A DNA stretch of 17,686 nucleotides from Chloroflexota bacterium (GTDB lineage: Bacteria; Chloroflexota; Dehalococcoidia; GIF9; AB-539-J10), in contig JADFUZ010000042.1 of assembly GCA_015222295.1 (NCBI GenBank), positions 1 to 17,686 of the forward strand, in the 5' to 3' direction. Under the pieces are notes generated by a model that had not been told where the DNA came from, ran no database searches, and saw nothing but the letters and a program-made list of their open reading frames with translations. Shown here piece after piece: positions 1 through 7,008 of this stretch (position 1 is the first letter of the stretch; each line of letters opens with the position of its first letter). Both the position numbers and the translations under genes were made by a program.

Positions 1-321
1 CGTGCCATCCCCGCCTATCGTGATCAAGCCGCCGATGGCATTCCGCCGCAAGACATCTATTGCCCTATCAAGGCCCTGCTTCGTCTTCATTTCCTCGCAG
101 CGGGCGGTCTCGAGGAAAGTGCCTCCGCGGTGGATGATATTGGCCACCGACCTTGCTCCCAACTTAACCAGTTCCTCCTCGAGGAGCCCGGCATACCCCC
201 TCCGGATGCCAATCACTTCCCACTTCTGCTTGACTCCGCAGCGGACCACTGCCCTTATGCAGGCATTCATTCCGGGCGCATCCCCTCCGCTGGTCAATAC
301 ACCTATCTTTCTCAAGCCCAT
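1..321 (-). CDS. pfkA: 6-phosphofructokinase, N-terminal part (runs off left edge)
   Basis: The minus strand encodes 107 residues from an ATG at 321 with no stop before the window edge. The protein opens KIGVLTSGGDAPGMNACIRA (residues 5-24), the nucleotide-binding loop of PfkA-family phosphofructokinases, has GGTFLETAR at 66-74 (fits the effector/phosphate loop around Arg72 of E. coli PfkA), and reaches the GGDGT active-site motif exactly at the edge. The enzyme phosphorylates fructose 6-phosphate to the 1,6-bisphosphate in glycolysis. Glycine, not aspartate, after GGD favours ATP rather than pyrophosphate as donor; the second determinant, a downstream Lys, lies outside the window. A weak GGGA sits about ten bases before the start. 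It follows the Rad50-like gene by 122 bases on the same strand. About two thirds of the protein is missing. The family call is secure. Confidence 0.93.
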   Translation of the reverse strand, partial: MGLRKIGVLTSGGDAPGMNACIRAVVRCGVKQKWEVIGIRRGYAGLLEEELVKLGARSVANIIHRGGTFLETARCEEMKTKQGLDRAIDVLRRNAIGGLITIGGDGT

Positions 322-443
322 ATCTGACAGTTCCCATTCATGGCATTTGTCCTGTTGGAGAGCCACGCAATTACCTCAGCAACTTTACCGTAAACGCTGG
401 CATCGTGCAAAAGCCACCTCGATCCATCTTCCCTACAGTATGC
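312..443 (-). other. Open 43-codon extension behind the amber stop of the Rad50-like gene
   Basis: Directly after the TAG stop (444-446) of the ATPase gene the same frame stays open for 43 codons, from GCA at 443 to a TGA at 312-314. The TGA overlaps the first codons of pfkA. The would-be peptide has an ordinary composition, for example VYGKVAEVIAWLSNRTNAMN in its middle. It has no start codon near its beginning. It may be the decayed C-terminus of the upstream gene, a readthrough extension, or chance: 43 open codons are expected by chance roughly one time in eight. Otherwise the 122-base spacer shows nothing I can name. Confidence 0.2.
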
Positions 444-2519
444 CTAACTCAGTAGTATTACATTGCCGTAGTCGTCATACACGTCACTGCAAGTGAACAA
501 CAGAATCTGCTTGTCTCTGGATAATTGCCGAAGCAACGCAATCACTCTCTCCAGCCTCCTGGGATGGAAATTCACGAAGGGATCGTCCAGTAGGATAGGT
601 GGCTTCTTCTCTCCCGTGATCAACTTCACCAATGCCAGCCTGGCAGAGATGTAGAACTGATCTTGAGTCGCTCTGCTCAGTTCGCGGACATCAACCCAGT
701 CCAGCTTCTCGGGAGAGAACGTCCGCATAGTCAGATCCTCCTCATCTATTTGGACTTCCTGATATCTCCCGTCTGTCATCATGGATACATAATTGCCCAG
801 TTCCTTATTCAACACGTCGGCTGCCCTGGTCAATGTCTGCCGATGGGCTTCACGAAGCATCTCTCGTGTTATCTTGAGCAGTCTCGTTTTCCTTTCAAAG
901 AAATCCTTTTCTTCCTCTCGCCACTCCAACTCCTCTTCTACGGCTGCTAACTGGTCGGTAGCCGCATCTGTGTAGTCAAAGAACCTGTCAAGGGCAGCTT
1001 TGTTCGTCTCCAACTCGCCTTTCTGGTGTTGCAGCTTGCTGACTTCCTGCTCCAATCTCTGGGACTCGATCGTCTCTAGCTTCGAGCAGAGTAGAGAGTC
1101 CAGTTCTCGCTGCGCTGCCGATATCCTTATGACCAAATCCTCATTCTCCCTCTCGTACGTGGCCCACTCTCGCTCACCAAGTATTCCACTGAGCCTAAGA
1201 GCGGTCTCTTCTCTATTGGCTATCTTTTCAAGATATACACCGTGTTTTGCCAGACACGCATCGCAATCCTTGAAGCCGAAAGAACCAAGAATATCTACCA
1301 TGACGTCTTGCGCGTGCGCCTTGTCGGCTTCTAACTCAAAAATCCTGAGGGCTTTGCTCCTTATCTGTCTCTCGAAGTCTCTCTGCCTTATTGTCCAGTA
1401 TCCCAACGCTAGCAACCCCGCCACTGCCGCGATCCCACCGTATTTGGTGACCAGCAAACTAAGAAAAGCTGTCGTTGTGATTGCGAGCCCCGTTACAAGC
1501 AGCCATCGCTGAGCAATTTTCTCTCCTCGGAGCGTTTGTATGTGTCCCTCCAGACCAGCCTTGGCTGCTTCAGAGTTCTTGATCTGCTCGTTTGCCTTCT
1601 TCAATTGTTCTATGTCTTGGTGTTTGCCTTGAAAACCCGCCAGCTCGGCCATTTCCTCATCTTTTCTAACCAAGTCTGACCGGTATGCTTGCGCCCTCTG
1701 GAAACTGCGATATCGGTCCTTGTCTCTCTCTATCTCCTCCTGAAGCTCTAGCCTCCTGCTGTTCTTCTGAAGCAGCTCTTCCCCGGGAGGCAGCGCTTTG
1801 TCTATTTGCCGCAGTTCTTCTTCTATGCCAACTAGCTCCCTTCTATTCCTCATGACATTATCCACTTTCGCCTGTAGAGAGACTCTCTCAACCTGCAGGT
1901 TTTCTATTCGGGCTACCGTTTCCTGGCTATGGTAGTAGGGTCCCCTTGCCTCTTTGCGATGCGTCTTGGCATAGAGCTGAGCCAGCAAAGCAGGCACATC
2001 GCTGCCCTCGCTGCCGGTAAGCAGGCGCTGTAACCTCTTGCTGATGGCTCCGATTGTTCTATGCCTTTCGGCACCCTTCGTTGTTTCCGGGATTATCCCT
2101 ATCATCTCTTCCTGACCCACACATGCAGTACTCTCAAAGAAGGTCTCCGAAGGACAGCCAGTGATCTGAGCCACTTTGGCCGCAATGGCATTCTTGCTGG
2201 TGAGAACCCTGGATGGGCCTATTTCGGTTAGCTGACACACGCCGTCCTTGAGACTCTTGACCATCCGGTAGGATTCAGAATCGGCCTGAAATTCCAGCAT
2301 GATTTCCCAAGGTTCCTCTACACCCCAGCTTGTCAGTCCCTGCACTTTGGCTCGTGAAGTGGTGGGATCCTGGTACAGCGCTTTGACTATAGCCATCCGA
2401 AGTGAGGACTTCCCTGCTTCGTTGTCGCTTCCTTTGATGATGTTCAAGCCAGCAGAGAAATTTATGGTCCTGTCTCTTATTGCCCGGAACCTTCTAACCC
2501 CTATACTCTGTAGAATCAT
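444..2519 (-). CDS. Rad50/SbcC-like (YhaN-like) ABC ATPase with coiled coils and a transmembrane hairpin
   Basis: 691 residues. The N-terminus holds a Rad50/SMC-type Walker A, GSDNEAGKSS at 30-39. Residues about 200-335 and 385-560 are rich in Glu, Lys, Arg and Leu, as in antiparallel coiled coils. Between them lie two hydrophobic segments (about 339-358 and 361-377), the pattern of the B. subtilis YhaN type of SbcC relatives, followed by a CxxC (CDAC, 419-422). The C-terminal half-ATPase has the signature LSRATQDQ at 614-621 and Walker B ILLDDP at 642-647. Such ATPases dimerise, clamp DNA and gate a partner nuclease. The partner is the gene just upstream, whose TGA overlaps this ATG (ATGA, 4 bases), so translation is probably coupled. 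The membrane hairpin suggests a complex at the inner face of the cytoplasmic membrane (inference). The exact substrate is unknown. Confidence 0.88.
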   Translation of the reverse strand: MILQSIGVRRFRAIRDRTINFSAGLNIIKGSDNEAGKSSLRMAIVKALYQDPTTSRAKVQGLTSWGVEEPWEIMLEFQADSESYRMVKSLKDGVCQLTEIGPSRVLTSKNAIAAKVAQITGCPSETFFESTACVGQEEMIGIIPETTKGAERHRTIGAISKRLQRLLTGSEGSDVPALLAQLYAKTHRKEARGPYYHSQETVARIENLQVERVSLQAKVDNVMRNRRELVGIEEELRQIDKALPPGEELLQKNSRRLELQEEIERDKDRYRSFQRAQAYRSDLVRKDEEMAELAGFQGKHQDIEQLKKANEQIKNSEAAKAGLEGHIQTLRGEKIAQRWLLVTGLAITTTAFLSLLVTKYGGIAAVAGLLALGYWTIRQRDFERQIRSKALRIFELEADKAHAQDVMVDILGSFGFKDCDACLAKHGVYLEKIANREETALRLSGILGEREWATYERENEDLVIRISAAQRELDSLLCSKLETIESQRLEQEVSKLQHQKGELETNKAALDRFFDYTDAATDQLAAVEEELEWREEEKDFFERKTRLLKITREMLREAHRQTLTRAADVLNKELGNYVSMMTDGRYQEVQIDEEDLTMRTFSPEKLDWVDVRELSRATQDQFYISARLALVKLITGEKKPPILLDDPFVNFHPRRLERVIALLRQLSRDKQILLFTCSDVYDDYGNVILLS

Positions 2520-3640
2520 TCGATAATTTCTGATTTTCCGTGTAGCAATGCGAAGCCCAGGCCCAGAGCCTCCCTGTACAGTGCTTCATCCTTCTTGTTA
2601 TCAGCCTGGGCAATCCTTTCCCTGGCAATCTTGACGAACTTCCCGACTACGGTTTCTTCGGGAAGACCTTCCGATTCTATCTCTCGTAGAGCAGGATGGG
2701 ACCTATCTAACACTTGAAGACTGAAGAAACGATCACGTAGTGCATCTTCGATTTCTTCCGCATTTGTATCGCAATCCATATTGCGCAGTCCCTCGAGCGT
2801 CACCTCGAGAACTAAGTGCGCATCCGCCTTGGCTTCGATCGCGCTCACGATTTGTTCAACCGACGTGGCAACTCCTATGTCTATCGACATCGCGTCAAAC
2901 ACCTTAGTCCCAACGCGCACACGATCAACCTTGACGTCTCCCTTCGCACGTATGTTGACCATTGCAACGCTGCCAGAACCCTTCTGATCCATGTCGATTG
3001 GCTCAGGCGAGCCGCAATAATAGGCCACAGTAGACCCCTGGCTATGGTCTTGAAAAGAATGCCAGTGCCCCAGAGCCAGGTAGTCCAGACCGGAACTCGC
3101 TATCTCGCCTCTATCCAGAACCATGGAATCCGTTTCTATCATCCCTGCCCTCTTTATGGAGCAATGTGCCATGCCGATATGGATTCCTGACTCCCTATCG
3201 AGGGATAATGACCTGAGAGGATTCTCCCCAACGAGTTTGTCATCGAACGCTCTTCCGTACACTGTCAGATCAAGATCATCGAAAGTCACGTGAGTTCGCT
3301 CAGTGGTAAGTACCGTTACATTGCTGGGAAAATGCACGAAACGATAGATCGAGTCCTCAGTGAAAGCGTCATGGCCTCCAGGGAGAATACAGACTCTGAT
3401 GCTTCTTTCCTCTAGCTTCCTGAAAGCAGACAGCACCTTGCCGACAGTGACTCCGTGCACGCGGTTAGTGTCAAAGAGGTCGCCCGCGATGAGAACCAGG
3501 GAGACGTTCTCATTTACAGCCAGTTGTAGAACGCGCTCAAAGGTGTCCAGTAGCTGGTTTCGGTACTCTCTACCCCTGTCGCGCAGGGAGGGGAATCTTC
3601 TTCCAAGATGCACATCCGCTGTGTGCAGGATTCTTATCAT
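2516..3640 (-). CDS. SbcD/YhaO-like metallophosphoesterase (DNA repair nuclease)
   Basis: 374 residues from the ATG at 3640, chosen because a GGTGA lies seven bases upstream and MIRILHTADVHLG is the usual N-terminus of the family; the frame is open for 25 more codons upstream but these look unrelated. Metallophosphoesterase motifs run in order: DVH (9-11), GD (53-54), GHD (89-91), AHCS (158-161) and GHWH (191-194), the metal ligands of Mre11/SbcD nucleases. The third motif reads GGHD, where the usual form is GNH(D/E), so the Asn metal ligand is missing. The C-terminal 170 residues would be the capping and ATPase-binding part. It overlaps the Rad50-like gene by four bases, and the two should form an SbcCD-like complex that cuts DNA ends or hairpins. 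A YhaO-type role is as likely as true SbcD. Confidence 0.88.
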   Translation of the reverse strand: MIRILHTADVHLGRRFPSLRDRGREYRNQLLDTFERVLQLAVNENVSLVLIAGDLFDTNRVHGVTVGKVLSAFRKLEERSIRVCILPGGHDAFTEDSIYRFVHFPSNVTVLTTERTHVTFDDLDLTVYGRAFDDKLVGENPLRSLSLDRESGIHIGMAHCSIKRAGMIETDSMVLDRGEIASSGLDYLALGHWHSFQDHSQGSTVAYYCGSPEPIDMDQKGSGSVAMVNIRAKGDVKVDRVRVGTKVFDAMSIDIGVATSVEQIVSAIEAKADAHLVLEVTLEGLRNMDCDTNAEEIEDALRDRFFSLQVLDRSHPALREIESEGLPEETVVGKFVKIARERIAQADNKKDEALYREALGLGFALLHGKSEIIE

Positions 3641-3649
3641 TGTTGGTTC

Positions 3650-3808
3650 ACCGATGTCGCACCAGCAACCCTGATCTACTACCGGCTGAGCGGATGAAAC
3701 ACAGTGGCTCAGCAAGGCCCGTTCACGGAAATCAACGTCTACATCAACGCCCTAACCGGTATGCAGGTGATGTACTGGCGAAATCACCCTTTGGCCGTCT
3801 TCAAGTAG
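3650..3808 (+). pseudogene. Possible remnant of a protein-coding gene in the spacer between the hisB end and the nuclease gene
   Basis: One plus-strand frame reads like protein across this spacer: 15 codons ending YYRLSG, a TGA at 3695-3697, then 36 open codons containing GPFTEINVYINALTG and ending in TAG at 3806-3808. No start codon or ribosome site fits. The INVYINALTG stretch recalls the strand-turn of PepSY-like domains, but I cannot name a family. It might be the broken tail of a lost gene; chance cannot be excluded. Confidence 0.22.
3685..3713. repeat. Small inverted repeat between the his operon and the nuclease operon
   Basis: GCTGAGC (3685-3691) and GCTCAGC (3707-3713) are perfect inverted 7-base arms around a 15-base spacer. 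No T-run follows on either strand, so it is a poor intrinsic terminator. It lies 45-73 bases upstream of the nuclease start, where an operator could sit. It is also the only hairpin in the 194 bases after hisB. Function unknown. Confidence 0.3.
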
Positions 3809-3834
3809 GAATCGAAATGGACCCCTGGACCGTA

Positions 3835-4425
3835 TCACGCGTCAATGGTCCCTTTGGTGCTGGGCACTTTGCTCGCGAGCCTGTCATCAATCCGAGTGGC
3901 AGAATCCAGGGCCCGGCCCAGAGCCTTGAACAAAGCTTCAGCCCTGTGGTGGTCATCGATCCCGGTGATTGTTCTTGCGTGCAGGTTTATTCTGGCTTCT
4001 GAAGCGAAAGAAGCAAGGAAATGGCGGATCAGGTCCGAACACAGGTCCCCTATGCCAGTCCCTGAAAAAGTGATATCAATCAGGCTGTACGGCCTCCCAC
4101 CTACGTCCACTACAACCTCGGATAGAGCCTCATCCATAGGGACGAAAGCATATCCCATGCGACAAATGCCCTCTTTCTTCCCTATCGCCTCGTTGAAGGC
4201 TCTGCCGAGAGTGATAGCGACATCTTCCACAACATGATGCTGGTCTGAACCCGAAGCGGCCAGCTTTATGTCAAGTAAGCCGTGTTGGGCTAACTGGGTA
4301 AGAAGATGGTCAAGCATACTCACTCCTGTGGTGATCTCAAATCGTCCACTGCCATCGATGTCCAATTCCACCGTTACATTTGTCTCTGCAGTCTCACGAA
4401 CTAGTCTGGCTCTCCTCTTGGGCAT
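3835..4425 (-). CDS. hisB: Imidazoleglycerol-phosphate dehydratase
   Basis: 196 residues, the normal size of the stand-alone enzyme (no fused phosphatase). It dehydrates imidazole glycerol phosphate to imidazole acetol phosphate. Both halves of the duplicated fold carry their manganese-binding histidine motifs: HHVVED at 63-68 and DDHHRAEALFKA at 157-168, with DH at 39-40. The start is the ATG with a perfect GGAGG six bases upstream (4432-4436). It is the last gene of the his operon, 43 bases after hisC, whose product acts on what HisB makes. No clear terminator follows. Confidence 0.96.
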   Translation of the reverse strand: MPKRRARLVRETAETNVTVELDIDGSGRFEITTGVSMLDHLLTQLAQHGLLDIKLAASGSDQHHVVEDVAITLGRAFNEAIGKKEGICRMGYAFVPMDEALSEVVVDVGGRPYSLIDITFSGTGIGDLCSDLIRHFLASFASEARINLHARTITGIDDHHRAEALFKALGRALDSATRIDDRLASKVPSTKGTIDA

Positions 4426-4468
4426 GTCTAGCCTCCTCTACGCGTTGCTTCCTCGTTGGGTGTAAGGA

Positions 4469-5584
4469 CTAGGTGACGCCGCGCGAAACCCACGACATCC
4501 CCCTCAAAGCCGCCATCAAAGCATCGGTGTCTTCAGGTCTGCCCACGCTTATGCGCAGGCAATTCTCCAGTCTCGGACTGTGATAGTAGCGTACGAAGAT
4601 TGCTTCTTGAGCCAGCCGATTGCAGACCACTCTGGCAGGAGACTCATCCCTGTTGTCGGAGGCACAAGATATGGAGCAAAGGACAAAGTTGGCTTGGGAT
4701 GGGTGGGGTGCCAGCCATTCGAGTTCCTTCAAGCTCCTGAGTAATCTCTCACGCTCAGCAATGATTTTCGCTACGTTGGCGCGGAGGTAGTCTAAATCGG
4801 CTAGAGACGCCAGGGCCGCTGCCTCCGCCGCTACGTTAACGTTATAGGGCGGCTTGATTTTCATAAGGAGGTTCGCGATCTCGATTGGACAAATGCCATA
4901 ACCTATCCTCAATCCGGCCAGTCCTGCCCATTTGCTGAAAGTGCGGAGCACTATGAGATTCGCGTGTTGGGGCACCAGTGTCGCCAGAGTCGTGTTGCTG
5001 AACTCGAAATAGGCTTCATCCACTACGACGATCCTTCCGGTGTCCACAAGCTGCTTCACTTGCTGCTCGCTAACAGTGTTCCCGGTAGGATTATTGGGTG
5101 ACGCGATGAGGATGACCTTTGTCTGTGTGGTGAGCGCCCGTTCGATGGCAGCCACGTCAATAGCAAAGTCCCCTTCTCTGGGGACATTGACTAGCCTGCC
5201 ACCACAGATCTCGGTGCAAAAGGGATACATGCCGAACGTGGGAGGACAACTGATGACTTCGTCTCCACGCCTGAGGAAAAGCCGGAGGACAAGGTCAATG
5301 AGCTCGTCGCTGCCGTTGCCACACACAATGTGCTCACGGCTCACACCAGTGTATTCCTCTAACGCTTGACGCAACACCGCCTGTGCCGGGTCAGGGTAGA
5401 TATGATAATAAGGGTACTCGGCCAGTGCTCCATACACTTTTGGAGAGCAAGCGTAAGGATTCTCGTTCCCATCAAGCTTCACTACCCTCTTCCCGGCTCG
5501 CTGCTCCAAAACCTCGATTGGCTCAATGGCAGCATAACCTTGCATAGCCTCCAGTCCGGGTCTCACCAGTCCTCTCGCATCCAT
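4469..5584 (-). CDS. hisC: Histidinol-phosphate aminotransferase
   Basis: 371 residues, fold type I PLP aminotransferase. It moves an amino group from glutamate to imidazole acetol phosphate, giving histidinol phosphate. Visible motifs: LDGNENPY at 37-44, NGSDELI at 90-96, SPNNPTGN at 162-169, VVVDEAY at 186-192, and the Schiff-base lysine in TFSKWAGLAG at 215-224 (K218), then RIGYG. The ATG at 5584 is 15 bases past the hisD stop, with an AAGGTG overlapping that stop as ribosome site. The spacer holds a GGTGTTCACC palindrome. HisC-type enzymes can also accept aromatic substrates, but the operon position supports histidine synthesis. Confidence 0.96.
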   Translation of the reverse strand: MDARGLVRPGLEAMQGYAAIEPIEVLEQRAGKRVVKLDGNENPYACSPKVYGALAEYPYYHIYPDPAQAVLRQALEEYTGVSREHIVCGNGSDELIDLVLRLFLRRGDEVISCPPTFGMYPFCTEICGGRLVNVPREGDFAIDVAAIERALTTQTKVILIASPNNPTGNTVSEQQVKQLVDTGRIVVVDEAYFEFSNTTLATLVPQHANLIVLRTFSKWAGLAGLRIGYGICPIEIANLLMKIKPPYNVNVAAEAAALASLADLDYLRANVAKIIAERERLLRSLKELEWLAPHPSQANFVLCSISCASDNRDESPARVVCNRLAQEAIFVRYYHSPRLENCLRISVGRPEDTDALMAALRGMSWVSRGVT

Positions 5585-5599
5585 CCTAGGTGAACACCT

Positions 5600-6937
5600 T
5601 CAGCTTGGCTTCTTCGCCTCCCCCCTCATTCTTAGCTCTATTGCTCGTGCGTGGGCATCCAGACCTTCAGTTCTCGCTATTGTGATTGCCGCCTGGCTCA
5701 ACTCGAGCATAGCAGCCTCGTCTAGCGAGACTATGTTGCTAGTCTTGAGGAAATCCTCAACGCCCAGAGGAGAGCCGGCACGCGCGGCACCCCCTGTAGG
5801 CAGCACGTGTGATGGCCCGGCAACGTAGTCGCCCAGCACAACTGGCGAATTCTCGCCGACGAAAATGCAACCAGCATTTCGAATTCTGGCCACTAGTGGG
5901 GAAGGGTCGGCGACCATGAGAGACAGATGCTCCGGCGCGTATAGGTTGACCAGGTCAATCGCCTCATCAACATTGTCAACAGTCACGACTACTCCTCTGC
6001 TGATTGCGTCGCTGGCAATGGAACGCCGCTCCAGTCCAGAAAGCCCCCTCTCGACTGCTTCATTGATTTCGTCAGCCAATTGGGCCGAAGTGGTGATCAG
6101 GATCGCTGAGGCCATAGGGTCATGCTCAGCCTGCGCCAGCAGATCAGCAGCACAGAAAGACGCATTAGCGCTTTCATCAGCCACAATAACTATCTCGGTC
6201 GGTCCCTCGAGCCCGTCGATAGCTACTGTGCCGTACAGCATCTTCTTGGCCAGCGTCACAAACACATTGCCAGGCCCGCAAATCTTGTCCACCCTGGGTA
6301 TTGATTCAGTGCCGAAAGCCAGGGCAGCAATGGCTTGCGCACCGCCAACTTTGAAAATGCGGTCGACCCCTGCAATATCGGCCGCGACCAGCGTAGGTGC
6401 GGGGATGCTGCCGCTCTTCCCAGCCGGCGAGAGCACAACAGTCTCTTCAACGCCGGCCACCCTGGCCGGTATCGCTGTCATGAGTACCGTGGATGGATAC
6501 GCTGCTGTACCGCCGGGAATGTACAATCCCACCCTGGCCAGTGGCTGCACCTTTCTCCCCAAGTGCTGGGTAAGGAACACAGTGCTGCTCTTGCACCCAC
6601 AAGCCAGATGAAAGCCCCGTATTCTGCTAGCCGCTAGTTCAAGCGCCGAGATGAGTTCCTTGGTAGCCATATCATAGGCTGTCGCGACTTCGTTTCTGCC
6701 TACTTCAAGAGAGCTGAGCTGGACCCCGTCCAACCTCACGGCATAATCGAAAAGAGCTTCATCCCCCCTACTACGAACATCGGCGATCACCCTCTTGACC
6801 ACTTCCTCTGGAGACAGCTCCTCTCCAAAGACGCGTTCAATCTGTCTCGCCAACTGTGGCGACGCTACAAGGGACTCCAAGGAGTCCCTCCTGCGAAGCA
6901 GCTCTCTTCCTCTGGTGTATCCCTCGACTCTTATCAT
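5600..6937 (-). CDS. hisD: Histidinol dehydrogenase
   Basis: 445 residues from the internal ATG at 6937. The frame also offers an ATG at 6973 (12 more residues), but family proteins begin just before the MIRVEGYTRGRELL-like segment and neither start has a strong ribosome site. The enzyme oxidises L-histidinol to histidine in two NAD-dependent steps with bound zinc. Key features by alignment to the E. coli enzyme: GPGNVFVTLAKK at 221-232, zinc ligands Q269 and H272 in LAQAEHDP, the catalytic pair E336-H337 in APEHLSL, D370 in GDYVAGPSHVLPTGG, and the last zinc ligand H429. It lies between hisG and hisC. All known catalytic residues I could place are present. Confidence 0.96.
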   Translation of the reverse strand: MIRVEGYTRGRELLRRRDSLESLVASPQLARQIERVFGEELSPEEVVKRVIADVRSRGDEALFDYAVRLDGVQLSSLEVGRNEVATAYDMATKELISALELAASRIRGFHLACGCKSSTVFLTQHLGRKVQPLARVGLYIPGGTAAYPSTVLMTAIPARVAGVEETVVLSPAGKSGSIPAPTLVAADIAGVDRIFKVGGAQAIAALAFGTESIPRVDKICGPGNVFVTLAKKMLYGTVAIDGLEGPTEIVIVADESANASFCAADLLAQAEHDPMASAILITTSAQLADEINEAVERGLSGLERRSIASDAISRGVVVTVDNVDEAIDLVNLYAPEHLSLMVADPSPLVARIRNAGCIFVGENSPVVLGDYVAGPSHVLPTGGAARAGSPLGVEDFLKTSNIVSLDEAAMLELSQAAITIARTEGLDAHARAIELRMRGEAKKPS

Positions 6938-7008
6938 AGCGCTCACACGCCGGTACCCTGACTGAGATCGCATGTCACTCAGTTCGTCACGCCATCGAGG
7001 AAGTCAAA

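Noticed and set aside
2..496. Plus-strand open frame of 164 codons at the left edge
   Set aside because: The opposite strand encodes the unmistakable PfkA N-terminus; the frame also runs into the end of the ATPase gene.
3641..3715. Longer N-terminus for the SbcD-like nuclease
   Set aside because: The 25 extra residues are Cys-rich and unlike the family, and the ATG at 3640 has GGTGA at proper distance.
5865..6611. Long plus-strand open frame (248 codons) opposite hisD
   Set aside because: It is antisense to highly conserved hisD codons, is rich in Ser, Ala and Pro, and has no recognisable motif.
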